A model generated the notes under the pieces. It saw nothing but the letters and a program-made list of their open reading frames with translations. It ran no database searches and had not been told where the DNA came from. Both the position numbers and the translations under genes were made by a program. A stretch of DNA of 64,000 nt, from NCBI GenBank assembly GCA_033026295.1, contig CM065182.1, forward strand, positions 9,796,001 through 9,860,000, given 5' to 3'. Positions 1-12,131 of this stretch are shown here, one piece after another. Source of the stretch: Channa striata (Eukaryota; Chordata; Actinopteri; Anabantiformes; Channidae). Position 1 is the first letter of the stretch. The number at the start of each line of letters is the position of its first letter.

Positions 1-559
1 GTTAACCACCTTCCTCTGTTTCCAGTACGTGCGTGCATGTGTCGCTGGAGCCATTAGAGACAATCTTAAACAGATTTAATTATTAGAACGTGGTGGCATT
101 AACCCTTTTCAGTATTTATAGTCAACATAGCACTGCTCATGCAGATAGCAAAAGTTTATTTAGATTCAAGTCCAAATCTTATGCCGCTCCCTGTATTTTG
201 TGTAGATGACTCTTTGAATGTCTCAACGAGCTGTTGAGATGCTCTATGGTCAGTACAATTACAGAAAGGTCAGACATAGACCAGGCGTAATCTGAACTCT
301 TCAATTCTCCAAACTTATTTCGACCCAGTGACATTAAATTTATTGAGTATAAATTACCAGTTATGGAGGTTGTTACAAGTTATGCTGTCCAGGTTGAAAT
401 TAATGTTACCAACAGGCTCTATTCTGTTGCCAACGGATGAACTATTTAACTACTTACAGCACTGTATCAGTTAAAAGTGTCAAATTGTTAGTTACATACA
501 TATTCAGATTTAATAGGTTAATGTTTTTACAACCAAAAGCCAAAACAGGGAATATTTAA
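1..559. other. Unique AT-rich DNA, nothing recognised
   Basis: No open frame, splice-site pair or repeat family is recognised here. The stretch leads into the low end of the Tc1-like remnant and may include its lost 3' terminal sequence. I could not find a terminal inverted repeat to prove that. Confidence 0.5.
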
Positions 560-639
560 AATTTGTAGATGTTTGGACAGCCAAAGCTGCTTCATATACA
601 CTAATCACAATTTATTATAACCATGATAGTTATTATTAT

Positions 640-1442
640 TTTTTTATTATTACATTTTCAATGGAGCCAGACTTTGACAGAAGGTAGGGCATTTTCGCCC
701 CCAGACTCTTTTATTATAGAGCTGAGATGTTGTCATGTGTGCAGAAAGTGTTGTCGCATTGTCTTTCTTTAAAAAGCAAATGCTTTCCTCTCAAACAGAT
801 GTCGTCTAGATAGCAGGTCTGGTCCAGAGTCTGTCTGTTGTTCAGCATCAATGGTGCCTTCACACACTTCCCTATGCTGTGTGCATCAATGCAGCCAAAC
901 ACCATCATATATGCTCGGGTTTGAACTGTGCGCTGTTAAAGGTAGCATGGAGGACGCGTTGTCCGTGATTCCCAAAAGAAATTACAATTTTCACTTGTCA
1001 GACCACAGAATAGTTTTCCACCTTTCCTCCATCCATCATAAAAGAGCTTGGGCTCAAAGAAGGCAGTGGAATTTTTGGATCTTGGTTGTGTTTTTTTTGT
1101 CTTTGCATAGTAAAGTTTGACGTGTATTTGGAGATACAGCGGTGAATCATCCCTGAAAATGGTTTTTAGTTGTGTTCCTGAGTCCATGCGTAGTTTCAAC
1201 TACAGGATTGCTTGGTCTTTATTACACGGCTGCCTGAGGGCCCAAAGATCAAGGCCATTCAATATTGGTTTTAGCCATGTCCCTTGTGTAGAGATTTTTT
1301 TTTAGGTTCTTTTAAATTTTTAAACGACGTTATGTAGTATAGATGATGAAATCCCCAAATTATGTTTTCTTTTTACGTTTAGAAATGTTAGTTGCATTGC
1401 ATTGAACACATTTTTCACAGTTATGAACCTTGCCCCAACCAT
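640..1442 (-). pseudogene. Decayed Tc1-like (Tc1/mariner, DD34E) transposase
   Basis: Read on the minus strand, the segment follows the order of a fish Tc1-like transposase, which cuts and pastes its own element through a DDE active site. A start-like ATG lies at 1440-1442. It is followed by a stretch resembling the linker between the DNA-binding and catalytic domains. The first catalytic Asp sits in a Trp-Ser-Asp motif (997-1005). A block then reads MVFGCI-AHSIG, where the family has MVWGCISAHG. The second Asp sits in Asp-Asn-Ala (GAC at 761-763), and the Glu in Ile-Glu-Asn (GAA at 657-659). About 101 bases separate the second Asp from the Glu, close to the 34 residues typical of Tc1. The reading frame is broken by several frameshifts and in-frame stops, including a TGA two codons after the first Asp. 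The gene is therefore dead. Terminal inverted repeats were not identified, so the full element ends are unknown. The family call is from memory of the motif order. Confidence 0.8.
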
Positions 1443-1518
1443 GCTTTAGAAAGACTCAGGCTCTCGGTGAAGAGCCATACCTGTTGTTAGCTAACAGAGT
1501 TTGATGTTCCAGCAGGCA

Positions 1519-1543
1519 TTTTTTTTTTTTTTTTTTTTTTTTT
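1519..1543. repeat. Poly(T) tract, 25 bases, then GTT triplets
   Basis: An uninterrupted run of 25 T is followed by GTTGTTGTT. It lies between the N-terminal side of the Tc1-like remnant and the L2-type tail. It may be the junction or internal poly tract of one of these elements. Confidence 0.9.
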
Positions 1544-1565
1544 GTTGTTGTTATGTTTGTGTTTG

Positions 1566-1682
1566 TGACTGGCGACCTGTCCCAGTGGACCCCACCTCTC
1601 ACCCAATAACAGCTGGGATAGGCTTCAGCCCCCTACGACCCTAAATGGGATAATGGGTTAAGATAATGGATGGATGGATGGA
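1566..1682 (+). mobile_element. L2-type LINE 3' end (or SINE with L2-derived tail)
   Basis: The segment carries the wording of the very common fish L2-type 3' end: GACTGGCGACCTGTCCC, then a block containing CAGCTGGGATAGGCTTCAGCC, then a terminal GGAT/ATGG tract (about 1667-1682). The tail tract marks the 3' end, so the element points to the plus strand. It is 5'-truncated, as is usual for such insertions. It lies immediately beyond the Tc1-like remnant and poly(T) tract, which suggests insertion into or beside it. It could be the tail of a SINE that borrowed the L2 3' end. Confidence 0.8.
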
Positions 1683-1683
1683 G

Positions 1684-2104
1684 TATTTGCTGCGACTGAT
1701 ATGTTGTCTGTGTAACATTTACTACCAAATATATATTTCAAATGATTCTCAAATTATTGGAGTATCTTTATGTACATTTTAAAGAACATTTTAAACTTTT
1801 CCGTAAATTAAGTTTGTAAAAACATGCCCGCTTACAGCAATAAACTATTTGACAAAACGTTTCTATGTTATTTTGAACTTAACGGCCAGGATTTGCTTCC
1901 ATTCAACTGATTTAGCTGAAGCAAATTATTATTATATACTGTAAGAATGTTAGTGAAAGTACAGTTCGCAAAAAAATATGATTAATGGCTTCAGAATGAG
2001 AACTACTGTATGAGGACGCATGTGTTTAAATCTTATGGCTATATTTGTTGAAGTGAAACATACTTTCAGATGCATTTTATGTATCTTTGGTTTGGTTAGT
2101 TTCA
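1684..2104. other. AT-rich unique DNA, nothing recognised
   Basis: No gene or named repeat is seen. The proximal part could be the far side of the interrupted Tc1-like element, but I cannot align it with confidence. Confidence 0.4.
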
Positions 2105-2745
2105 TAGTTCCATCTTGCACTGCCACATTAGTGGGAAATTAATTCCTAAATCTAACCAGTGAGTAATTCTAATCCCCATTAATGTTATCAAAGTGTAATG
2201 AGCTTTAATGCTATTACTTACCAGTTCCAATTGCCCAAAGCAAAATAACCCTGCAGATTTCAAATAACCCTTAGCAAACCTAGTTATTAAAAATGCATCC
2301 ATAAACAAAAAGAAACAGACCTCTGTGGTGACCCACACTGATGCCAAACAAAGCTGACCTTTCTCCCAGTCACATACTGTAGAGACCAATTGCTCACACC
2401 TCCCCCAGCAGCAAACTAAAACTTATGGTTCCCTCCCTGCACTTAGCCTTCATTAAATATTTCCAAGACATTGTGGCTTTTATTCACACTATGTTAAACT
2501 TATCCCGTCTGACAGAAATACGGCCTGAGCTGTGATGCTTAGCCCTTGCTAATTTATTTTTCCCTCTCAACCAAATGGAGCACTATGTACACATTCATTA
2601 GCATGATGCTGCTTGCTTTCTCACATCTTGCGTCTGCTTTATGAATGCTGCTTATGAGCTTATTAGACGACATTAACTCAGGCTTGTAATGCGACGGCAC
2701 TAAGGTCTTCTTCATGAGAACAGAGAATATTGGAGAAGTCTAACC
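2105..2745. promoter_or_regulatory. Possible conserved regulatory element
   Basis: This stretch is free of repeats and of convincing frames. It is dense in ATTA/TAAT homeodomain-type words, for example around GAAATTAATTCC near 2138 and CATTAGCATGATG near 2600. Its even composition resembles vertebrate conserved noncoding elements. This is inference from style and motif content only. Confidence 0.3.
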
Positions 2746-4574
2746 CTAAGCATAATCATTTCATATGCACCATATGTGTTATCAGACGGTATTTATATGT
2801 CAAAACACAAAGCTTTGAAAAAAGTTGTCCTTGTGCTTCGGTTTGTAAATGAATAACTGTAAATCCTTCCAATGAAATCTGAATGAAACTGGTGGAAGAT
2901 GGACCATTCGGTGTTTACACAAAAATCCAAGCAGCCTCCTAAACCCCCACTGTGGGAGGCAGAGTATTTGATATTGAACACGTTTCACATTACAGACTAT
3001 CGGAGCGGCAGTGAATAGATTTCTCTGACATAGTTGTATTTTTGCGCTGTGCACTGTGTCTCCAAAGAGCAGGCGGAGCACCACACCGTTTCAAGAGATT
3101 AGAGGTTGGTCAGCCCGAGGAACCAAATCGATACATCCTCTCAGGGAAAGGATTGACCATCCATTGATCCAGACCTAACAGGAGCTAGAGATGCACCAAA
3201 CCACTGAAAGCAGAGGTCTGTTGATAACCAATATACCCACCTTGCAGCTTGATTTCTGAATCACAGAAACCAGGGTGGCATTTATGTGCTCATCAAAACA
3301 GTCATTAGGTGAAACTAAATTACTGAGTTGGAAAAGCAGAACGAAACGCACCGATGCTCTGAGATTCTGTGTTTTCTCGTGGCTTTGGGGAAATGTGGGA
3401 AACCAGTGGGCATGAGCACTCACATTCCAGTTAAAATTACAAAAATAAGAAGGTTAACTGGTGTTGCGTTTGTGCATATGATCAGAAAATAGTTTTTATA
3501 AAGGTTGGGCACGAACAGCAGAGGTGATGGAGTTAAAGATAACTCATGCTGTCGGCACCCCAGAGGGATGGAAATATATGTGATAGACTTCCATCCTAAT
3601 GAATGAAAGGGATCGTGGCGGCTTCTGTAGCATATCTCATACAAACAGTAGAATCCATTTTACTGCCATTGCCTGTATTGATGGTATTCATGTGCAGACC
3701 GATGTCAGGCTTCTATCATATACCTAACTCTGTTTGGGGAATCTTGCTTTGAAGTATGTGGCAACATTTGTGTCTTCAAACCGAGATGTGAAGTGTGCGG
3801 GGAAAGGAATGAGCATATCTGGACATCTCTAAGGAAACACAAGGCAGCAGAACTATAAGATGCAGTAAACCATGTACATAAGAAACGAGGCGTTTGTGTT
3901 TGTGTGGATGTGATTTAGTTTTAAAATGAAAAACAGCTTCACTAAGGCCGACAAACACGTCTTCGGGTGAGTGAATGTGTTTGTTTGTTAATTTTCTCAT
4001 CCATAAAAGAATATGTCAGCAGCGAAACTCTGCAGGTCATACTGTTGTTTTACTTAAACCGCGTTGATTTATTTTTTTGTCTCTAATTGCAAAGATTTCA
4101 TGTCGAGCTGTATCACATATTATGAGGTTTTGCTTTGCTCGGTTTCACTCAGCTTCAAAGTATGACTTAATACTCGCTACAGTATCTGTTGACATCAGCT
4201 GCAGATTTCTTTTCTATATTGTGATGTTGTGCTGTGCGGTTTCTGCATGACCAAGAAGCAATCACTGTGTAACTACACTTGTTTCTACAAATTACATTTG
4301 TGCATGTAACTGGTCAACAATACAACATCATTAGTCATGTGTGTCTCTGAGCCTTGTGTTTACAATTTATTTCTGTAAGTCTCTATAGAGAACGGTATAA
4401 TGTTTTTTTTTTTCATCAGTTCCACTTTGCACACGGCTCGTCTTATTGGCTGCACACTATACTGCAGCCTTAATGAGATAAATGCACCAAAATGCAACAG
4501 GCAGCCGTCAAACATTCTGATTGTATTTGTCAGGTAAAAGCGATGTAACTTTGGACACATACGGCTGTCTCTAA
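2746..4574. other. Unique DNA without recognised gene
   Basis: Several open frames of 60-95 codons occur on the minus strand. None has recognisable protein sequence, splice context or neighbours that would support it. No repeat family was recognised. Confidence 0.5.
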
Positions 4575-4960
4575 TGAGAAAGGTTTAAACTCTTTCTTTT
4601 ATATGATTGCAGTTGGTGCAACAATCTTGTTTTCCACCACATTGTCTTTCCTCTCACTTCTCCGAGGCAATAAACCTGCTCTTATTGGCTGTCTTTCTCA
4701 GGAGTGTAATCTCACCCAGGTTGAGCAGCATTTAATTGCTATTCGTATTCTCCTGTTATCTTCCATAGGAAGGAAGAATTTAAATGCCCGACAGACAAAA
4801 TTAGGTTTCTGTTATGTGGAAATTTATCCTGTAGTATAGCTGCTGCCCTTGTAATTAGCCCTGCCAATGACAACTGCAGGCTTATTGCAAAACAAACCCA
4901 AAGGCTGGATGCTGATGTGTGATGTGGATTGAATTGTTTTGGTCTGACACTTGCCTGTTC
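4575..4960. promoter_or_regulatory. Possible conserved regulatory element
   Basis: The stretch contains homeodomain-type words such as TTTAATTG near 4730 and GTAATTAGC near 4851, within compositionally even, repeat-free sequence. A 3' splice-site-like TTGCAG ends at about 4613 but has no convincing partner donor. Function is inferred from motif density alone. Confidence 0.3.
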
Positions 4961-5167
4961 TCTTCGCACCCTGCATTATTACTGAGACTTTGAACGCCAA
5001 CCTTTCCACTGGTTCGAGCGCTGAAAACCGTGGCTCATTGAATTCAGCTCAGTAGTTCCTATATAGCCTGCCTTTGTCTGTTTAACAGAACCAATCAAAC
5101 TGTTAATTCACACTGTCCTTCTGATGTAGTGATAATGACTGGAGGAGAATGGAAAGCATGTGTCTAA

Positions 5168-5182
5168 TTTTTTTTTTTTTTT
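5168..5182. repeat. Poly(T) tract, 15 bases
   Basis: An uninterrupted run of T in unique DNA with no element recognised beside it. Confidence 0.9.
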
Positions 5183-5189
5183 ACAAGTC

Positions 5190-6579
5190 CAAGTCAACGA
5201 TCTGGCTTTTTCCAGCTTTGAGGGGTTTATCATTCAGTAAGGCAAATCAAGTCTCAGAGCTTTGACGGGACCCTTTCTCATTTCCTTGGCTTTGTCAAGG
5301 CTAGTTCATTTCAGTCTATTCAGGTGCACCACATTGTGGGCTGCCTCTCTGCTCATGCATTTCATTTGCCAGGCCTTTGTTTTGAATCCTGCTGGAGATG
5401 AACTGGAGGCACTGAGTCGGCGCTAAGGCAGGGATTAGGCCCACTCGTTTCACGCTTTCTTGGAGGTGGGCTAACTTTGAAAATGTCAAGGAGGGTGAGG
5501 TGATACAACTCTATTTCAATACATGCTGTAGTCACATCGCAGCGATTACAGAGAGCTGGGGCAAAAGTCTAATGCCGAGACTCAGGTCCTACATCACTAC
5601 TACTGTATATCGGATCAGCTGTATTCCAACTGTGTGCAGTTCCCAAATCAGCAGTCCGCCTCACGTCCTACATGAATTGTACTGCACGTCAACATTATAA
5701 TTACTCAACATCCCTTTCTAAAACTTTGAGTATTAATCTGCTGCTGTAAAAACCGCTCTTCTGGGGCAGCTTTCCGCCCGATTTTGGAACCTGGCTGTGG
5801 GGATTTGCTTTCATTTAGCTGCGAGAGCATTAGTGAGGCTGGCCACTGATGTGGGGTAATAAGGCCTGGCTTGCAATGGTGGTGGATGGGGTTTATTTCA
5901 GGGCTTTGGACATGCCAGTCATTTTTTTCCTAAACCTTTTCTTTGTGTATCTGGCTCCATAAAACTGTTACAATTACTGTATCACTCGGCTGTCTAAAAT
6001 AACATTGCATGTTGAAGCATACACACTGCATCAACACTTGGTTGTCCACATAGTTTGGCCATTTTAAAATAATATTAACTAAAAAACATTTAATTTAATT
6101 TCATATTCTCCAGAAAGTAAATGGATGTCTTTATACTACACCATTCTAATATTTGATAGTTATATGCTATGCGTCCAGGAATGCTACCTGTAATGTGCAT
6201 GAAGTAAAATTAATTAAAAAAACAATGTAAGACAGTAAGTTGGCCCATCTTGACCATTTGCAGATTTTTTTAAATACATAAACAACTAAATCTTAAAATG
6301 AAGTAAAACAGCTTCTGAAGTTTGACTTTTCTTCAAATGTATGGCTTGAAAATTGAATACATTTAACTGTCTAATATCTGTGGACCCTAGCTGTCCCACA
6401 AAGGCTCATCTGTTGAGTAGTTGTAGCTGTGAGTAAACATTCATTAAATTTCACATTCATCCAGCATGTTGCATCTGCATCACCTTTTGTTTCCTTATTA
6501 TCCCATTCTTTCCTTCGGAAAAAAGAAATCCAAACAACAAATCAAAATAGAAGCTGCAAACTCTCATTTGTTAATCAAA
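5190..6579. other. Unique DNA; first part regulatory-looking
   Basis: From about 5190 to 5480 the sequence is G+C-balanced and repeat-free, in the style of conserved noncoding DNA. From about 6000 to 6580 it is AT-rich without recognised structure. No gene is supported. Confidence 0.4.
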
Positions 6580-6745
6580 CTTGGGACAAGAGGTAATTAA
6601 TTCTTTGGAATCAGTCAATTAATTTGCATAATAAGAGGTACCATAATTATGACTTCTGCTACTCAAGCCCAAAATTGTAATTAGAGATTTAGTCTGCATT
6701 ACAGCAGAAAAGCCTGTTTTTTGGGAGCTGGTTCAGAGAGGAGAT
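6580..6745. promoter_or_regulatory. Cluster of homeodomain and POU octamer sites
   Basis: Within about 100 bases there are TAATTA at 6594-6599, the exact POU octamer ATTTGCAT at 6622-6629, ATAATTAT near 6652, and TAATTAG at 6678-6684. This dense mix of octamer and homeodomain words is typical of neural or developmental enhancers. Binding and conservation are not shown by the sequence. Confidence 0.4.
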
Positions 6746-9700
6746 CGAGCATCCGTAGCTCTGGGATGGAAACACTGGCAGAGCTGCATCAGAATAAAAG
6801 CTTTCCCTCCACAGCTCTCCTTTGGCTCAGCCCCTTGGGGAAGTGCTGGGAGGAATGATCTTCTAATCTGTAAAAAACCAAGACCTCAGCTTTCAGGGGC
6901 CCCAGTCTCTCTCAAGTCAACTATGGGCCCCTGTTACTTGTCTTTTTCTCCCCAGCTTAGTTTCCCCATTTCCATTTGCAAGGAAATCCATAACTCTTAC
7001 AGTCCGCAGCGCTGCCACAAAAAAACTGAGGTGGAGTCGGAAGATGAAGGGTTGCATTAGTGTGGTGATATTAGCCTTCTGCTGCATGCTCACTCAGCTG
7101 TGGGGCCTTGAGAGGGAAAAGGGAAAATAAAGGAAATTCAAAGCATAAAATAAAATAAGGGAGGAAATGTCACCGTGTTGTGAGGGGACTCGGATCGATG
7201 CCAGCTAATCATCCACTTCATTTTGCTATATAAGGTCAATTAAAAGATTCCAGTCATTTGGGGGATGTATGGTGCTGTGCTACAAAAGCAAATAAGGACT
7301 TTCAGCCTCGTGTTCTTTTCAGCATTATGCAACTTTTTGCAGTTTTTACACCTTTTGGTTTTGGTCTTTTGCAAAAAAAGAACATAGAGTGTGTGGAGCA
7401 AAGAATAGTCATGCTTCGGACGGCTTAAACACAAACATGAAGTTTGTAATCTGCTGTAAATACGATGAAAACCTCTCAGAATCCATTGTCAGTCAATCTG
7501 AGCCTATTGAGTTACACGAGACTGTGTCTCTCTGTCCGTCTCTATGCATTTCTTTAACTTTCTCAGTTGGACACGTTTCTGTTCTACTGTGGCAGTGTTG
7601 TGATGAGTCCTAGTTAGGTCATTTAATAGCAGCAGAAGAGGTCGACCTGAGCTGTTGTTTTGCAACGCACAAGTCTCAAGAGTTGACACTGAAGTCCCAA
7701 TTAAAGACAGGCTTTTCCCAACTGGGTTTTGAGTCCAAACAACTCAGAACACATGTGCTATTCACGAAAGTAAGGCCGTTTAGAAGCAAACACTGATCTT
7801 AACAACACTGGAGTTTACTAGTTAAATGTTTTGTATGATTATTGTTTTTGTTGATTATGTTTGGGGAAAAAAAAAGCCCATTTCCATCTGAATCTGCAGC
7901 CTGACCAACAATGTTTTATCAAGTGTGAATTCTAATTGGGTAGCACTCATGTCTTGTATTAAAATTTTTCATTCTGACTGCATGTGGTCATGATCAATGT
8001 TTCCAGGTAGTTGGACAGATTTCCTGCTCGGTTTCTGAATACAGGCATCAGGATCTAGATCCAGTCTCATTTTATAAAGCTTAAGTCTTAGTGGAGTCAC
8101 TGATTTGTTACACGTTTGCATGCGTTCAGGCATGTGCACAATTATGAATTATGAAGATGGGGGAGAAAAGGTGAGTAGTCCTAAAGAGAAGAGAACAAGA
8201 GTAGAACAGACATAATGATGGTGTGTTTTCCTGGAAAGCCACACTTATTATCCACAAATATTTTTTCTCCCTATTTTAATTTTTTTCTGACATTTGTTTT
8301 CACATTTTTATAACCCGCACATTCTGATCTGCTCATTAATTGGCTAACTGCACATGAAGCTAATGCTGTGCTGCAACATTTATTCAAATGTCATTCCCAT
8401 TGATTTGACCTTCCGTCAGTCCCACTGCAGAACACAGATTTGTTCATGTTTTCCTCAAGTATGACGTTAACCCAATGTGGCCATGTCAAAAATAGGGCAA
8501 ATGCCTTTCCACTACCACCACCACTGGAATATTCATGAAGTCGACATGGCAGTAAATTGAACGAATGCTGCTGTAAAACGCGGTGACAGTAGCTGCAGGC
8601 CCAGGGCTGTCACTCCCTGCCAGGGCGGAAGGCGTTGAGCTGAATGTGGCGCAGGCTTTCTCTGATAGAGTATTAACTGAACGGTGGAAGCAGCTGGAGT
8701 TACATAACAGTTCCTGTACATTTGTCTGCGCAGAGGGGGAAGAGCTTTGCTTGAAAGTGAATGCAGAGATGCCATTTTGCAACTGTGTTTGTGTGCATGC
8801 TTTTTGTCTATACGTGTCCATTAAGAAACAAAGCACAAAGCCGTTCGGCGATGCTGCGAGTCTGCCAGCGTGCTCCTGTGGATAGCCGTGTGTTGTTTGG
8901 GTGCTGATTGTGTATATGTGCTAGCACACTCAGGGGCAGATGGGAACCTGAACTAATTCAAGCATGTAACTTCTCTGAGCAGTTTCCTCCACCCTTCATA
9001 CCTCACTATGTATCGTGCAACAACTGGAATGCAAAGGAGACTGTGCCGCTCCAGGGAATATCACTCTGCATTTGCTGAAAATAGATCATTCTGAAATTCA
9101 AAACGTTTATACAGTGTTTATTCAGACTTTAATTTTTCAGTTAACAAAGTTTCCATGTGTCTGCTGATAGACATTGCTCAATGCTAATATCTAATGAATG
9201 CATGTTTTGTACAGTTAAGATTGCTGTGTTTCCTCAACAAAAGATGAGAATGCGGTGTTGCTCTCCAACTATTAGATGCACTATCAGTAGCTGCAAATAT
9301 TGGAGAAGTTGTAAAATGTGTGAAATGATAATTAAATTCAAGACCCTGCCTTGTTGCTAAAGGCCTTTGTCAATTCATTAAAAAAGGCATAATTTTTTTC
9401 TTTGTGAACTGTTCTTCTGGAGAGAGATTACTCTTCACCAAGTAAAATTTAAATAAATGTGTCTGACAGACACACTTCTAAACCTTAAAATAAGCATTTC
9501 ATCATTTCTGCCCATAATCTTTGTTTGCTACGATGAATCAGCATCCCGCAGGCCTTGCTCTGATGCAGCGAATAAAAAGCGGTCCTGTACAAAGGGTCAA
9601 AGAAAGAGGTTCAGTGATGGCCTTGGTTGTGAAAAGACAGTATGAAATGTGTGCTGTCGTGATGGAGACGCACATGCAGGCAGAGCTTCGCTGCTCTTCA

Positions 9701-10109
9701 GTTGGCCGAAGAAGGAGAACCTTGGCCGTTCACTAAATCAGCCACGGCCGCACCAACGGCGAGCCGCTTTTCCTGCAGCTTGAGCAGCTTCATTCACTTA
9801 TCTGTCAACAAAAACGGTTAGCGATGGAGTGTGGGTCAAGGTGCAAAGCCCACACGATCATCTAGAAAATTACCGCGGCTCGTTGCCCCTGACAAAAGTG
9901 TTTTTTCAATGTGCCGTCTTTGTCTGTAAAGCAGGTTGATGTTCCCGGAGACTGTTGTCGCACTGTAGTGTATATCAGTTTTACAGCATTTATTGAAGTT
10001 TAAACAAGGTTTGTCTGTGTATTAAAGGTGAAAGGGAGACCAGGGAGGACAAAGAGGAATACATTTTTTTTTGCAGCAATGATGTGGAACACTCATCTAA
10101 ATGAAAAAC
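6746..10109. other. Unique DNA; two richer islands, no proven gene
   Basis: Most of this stretch shows nothing recognisable. Two islands are more G+C-rich. The first, 8485-8885, is open for 116 codons on the minus strand and 100 on the plus strand. The second, about 9520-9900, has scattered CpG. A strong donor-like AAG|GTGAGT lies at 8168-8176. None of the encoded sequences is recognised as a protein. Confidence 0.4.
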
Positions 10110-10385
10110 TGAGGAAAATTATTGGTTTAATAAAAAAGTAAAACAACAATGGTACTAACACAAGCAACAAAGGAAAACAAAAAACTGAAGCAAAAATACA
10201 AGGCAGGTTACAGCTGCGGAACAACAGGCACCGTGTGCATGACTGACAAACGGCACAAGCCAATACAAGTGAGGCGGAGTTTAAAGGAAATAAAACAAGC
10301 AATGAAACAGCACAGGGGCTGTCGGTAGTTATTAAACTGGAGAGCAACAGCATGCATCTGGATTAAGGTCTGTGATGGCAGCCTC
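10110..10385. repeat. Possible degraded interspersed repeat
   Basis: A run of A-rich wording (AAAACAACAATGG, CAAGCAACAAAGG, GAACAACAGGCACC) followed by an AGGAAATAAAACAAGC-type block resembles a noncoding portion of a common fish transposable element. The resemblance is from memory and too weak to name a family. Confidence 0.3.
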
Positions 10386-12084
10386 AAAAACAGGAACAGA
10401 TTAATTTGTCCAGTTGGAGTTTATGCAACTCATTCGGTCTCGGTCCAGTGAAGCGGGATGAGAAGAAAGCCCAGAGGAGTGTTGTCTTGTAAGGACTTCA
10501 TATGAAAACGACAGCGCAGATACTATACGTAGGAAGTAAAAGCTTTAAGAAATCTATATGTTTACATATCTTTCAAATAGCTTAATATTTTTAATTCCAC
10601 ATAATCTCAATTATGGTAATCGTACCCGATTTACATGCCAAAACCCTCTTCAGATTTTATATTTGTCAGCAGATGCAGTAATAATGCACGCTGTATTAAC
10701 AAAGCAGAGACTAAACAGACAAACTTGGTGCGGTGCAGTGGAGTGGAAAGTAGGAGGCTGAATAATAAATGGATAAATGTGAACATAACGGACAAAATGG
10801 TTTGCATAATAATGGCCACAGATATTTTCGTTCTGTGATGAAGACTCCCACGTGTTAAAAAAAAAAATGCATGCAAAGCTACGGGACTCTTAAAGTCTTG
10901 TTATCTCCTGTGCACACTTTGTCATGTATACACAAGATATGGATCTTTTGCAAGCCAGTTATTTTCACCAGACACTATTTTTATGCATGTTTTTATTTAG
11001 TGAACCCACAGTGCCAGCACATATTGTATTGGAAAAGAACATAGTACTTTTTAACACATGGAGCTCTCACATTTATGGAAATAAGTCAATTTGTATGTAC
11101 TATTAAAGTTATGCTTTGAGTGTATCTACCCATGTTATGTGCATGTATAGTTACTGATATTTCCCAGTCATAAAGAATGAGTTCATCATGGAAGCTGTTT
11201 TCAAATAAGGCATCACTACGGTAGAAAAACATAATTTTTCCCAGAACCACATTTCATAAATTTTCTCAGTGCACAAAGTGAAGAGCTCTTTGTAATAAAA
11301 GTAGCTCTTGTAATATTTATTTTCATGGTGAACAAAAGTTTTGCTTGTTTGCGCACCTTCAAGCAATTACAGCCTGGTGAGAAAAAGAGCCTGACTGATG
11401 GGGGTTAATGGCAGATCTACCGGCAATACATTATTTGAAGCTGATGCCTTAAAACCATAAATGGACGTTTGTGCCTTACCAGACTTAAATATCAGGCAAA
11501 TTTATATGACAGTAGTTGTAACTCAAGCACAAAGAAAAGCCTTAAAACTGCCTTTTCTTTCCTTTCTTCAGGAATTTATTCGGAGGCCGCTGAGTCAGAG
11601 CCTTAAAAGGAGGTTTTTTTGGAAACACACATCTTCAGGACGGGAACAACAGCCATGTTATTAGTTCTGATAGAAGCAAACTAACTACCCGTGTCTGTAA
11701 CTGTTGACCCACTAATGGGTTTCTGCTGCTTTCCTACACACTGTGAGGTAGCTAAAGAACAAACCTCAAGTTGTAAATGACATGTTACTGTAGAAGAAAA
11801 GGTATAAGAGCGTTGAGTTCTGTGGCACCATGATATTTGGAGAAAGAACACTGGGTACCTGTTGAGTTAGTAACAAAACCTCAGGATTTTCAAGCAGTTC
11901 AAGCAAATTTTGGGGTTTGCATTTAAATCCAAATATTGAAAGGTACTTTTAGCCGTCTGGTTTCAGATGCTGCTCATTCATACCAGTGATTAACCAATCT
12001 ATAGGTTCTGAAAGCTGGACATTCTGTTTGGGTAAGCAACTTGACTCGACCATATTCAATTTGGAAACTAAGGCTATTGTTTTT
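10386..12084. other. Unique AT-rich DNA without recognised gene
   Basis: A good 3' splice-site-like sequence ends at 11571 (CTTTCCTTTCTTCAG), and the following frame is open. The only nearby donor is a weak GAG|GTTTTT near 11612. No exon is claimed. Confidence 0.4.
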
Positions 12085-12131
12085 AGAATATATATATATC
12101 ATGTTTTGGGCCAAAACATGATATATATTCT
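12085..12131. repeat. Near-perfect AT-rich palindrome (hairpin)
   Basis: The left arm (12085-12109) and right arm (12111-12131) are perfect reverse complements over the 21-base right arm, except that the left arm carries four extra bases of AT dinucleotide. A single G separates them. The centre reads TTTTGGGCCAAAA. The one-base loop and AT tract argue against a microRNA precursor. It could be a recent foldback duplication or the core of a lost foldback element. Confidence 0.9.

Noticed and set aside
12085..12131. MicroRNA precursor
   Set aside because: The hairpin has a one-base loop and AT-repeat arms. A pre-miRNA needs a larger loop and a defined mature arm.
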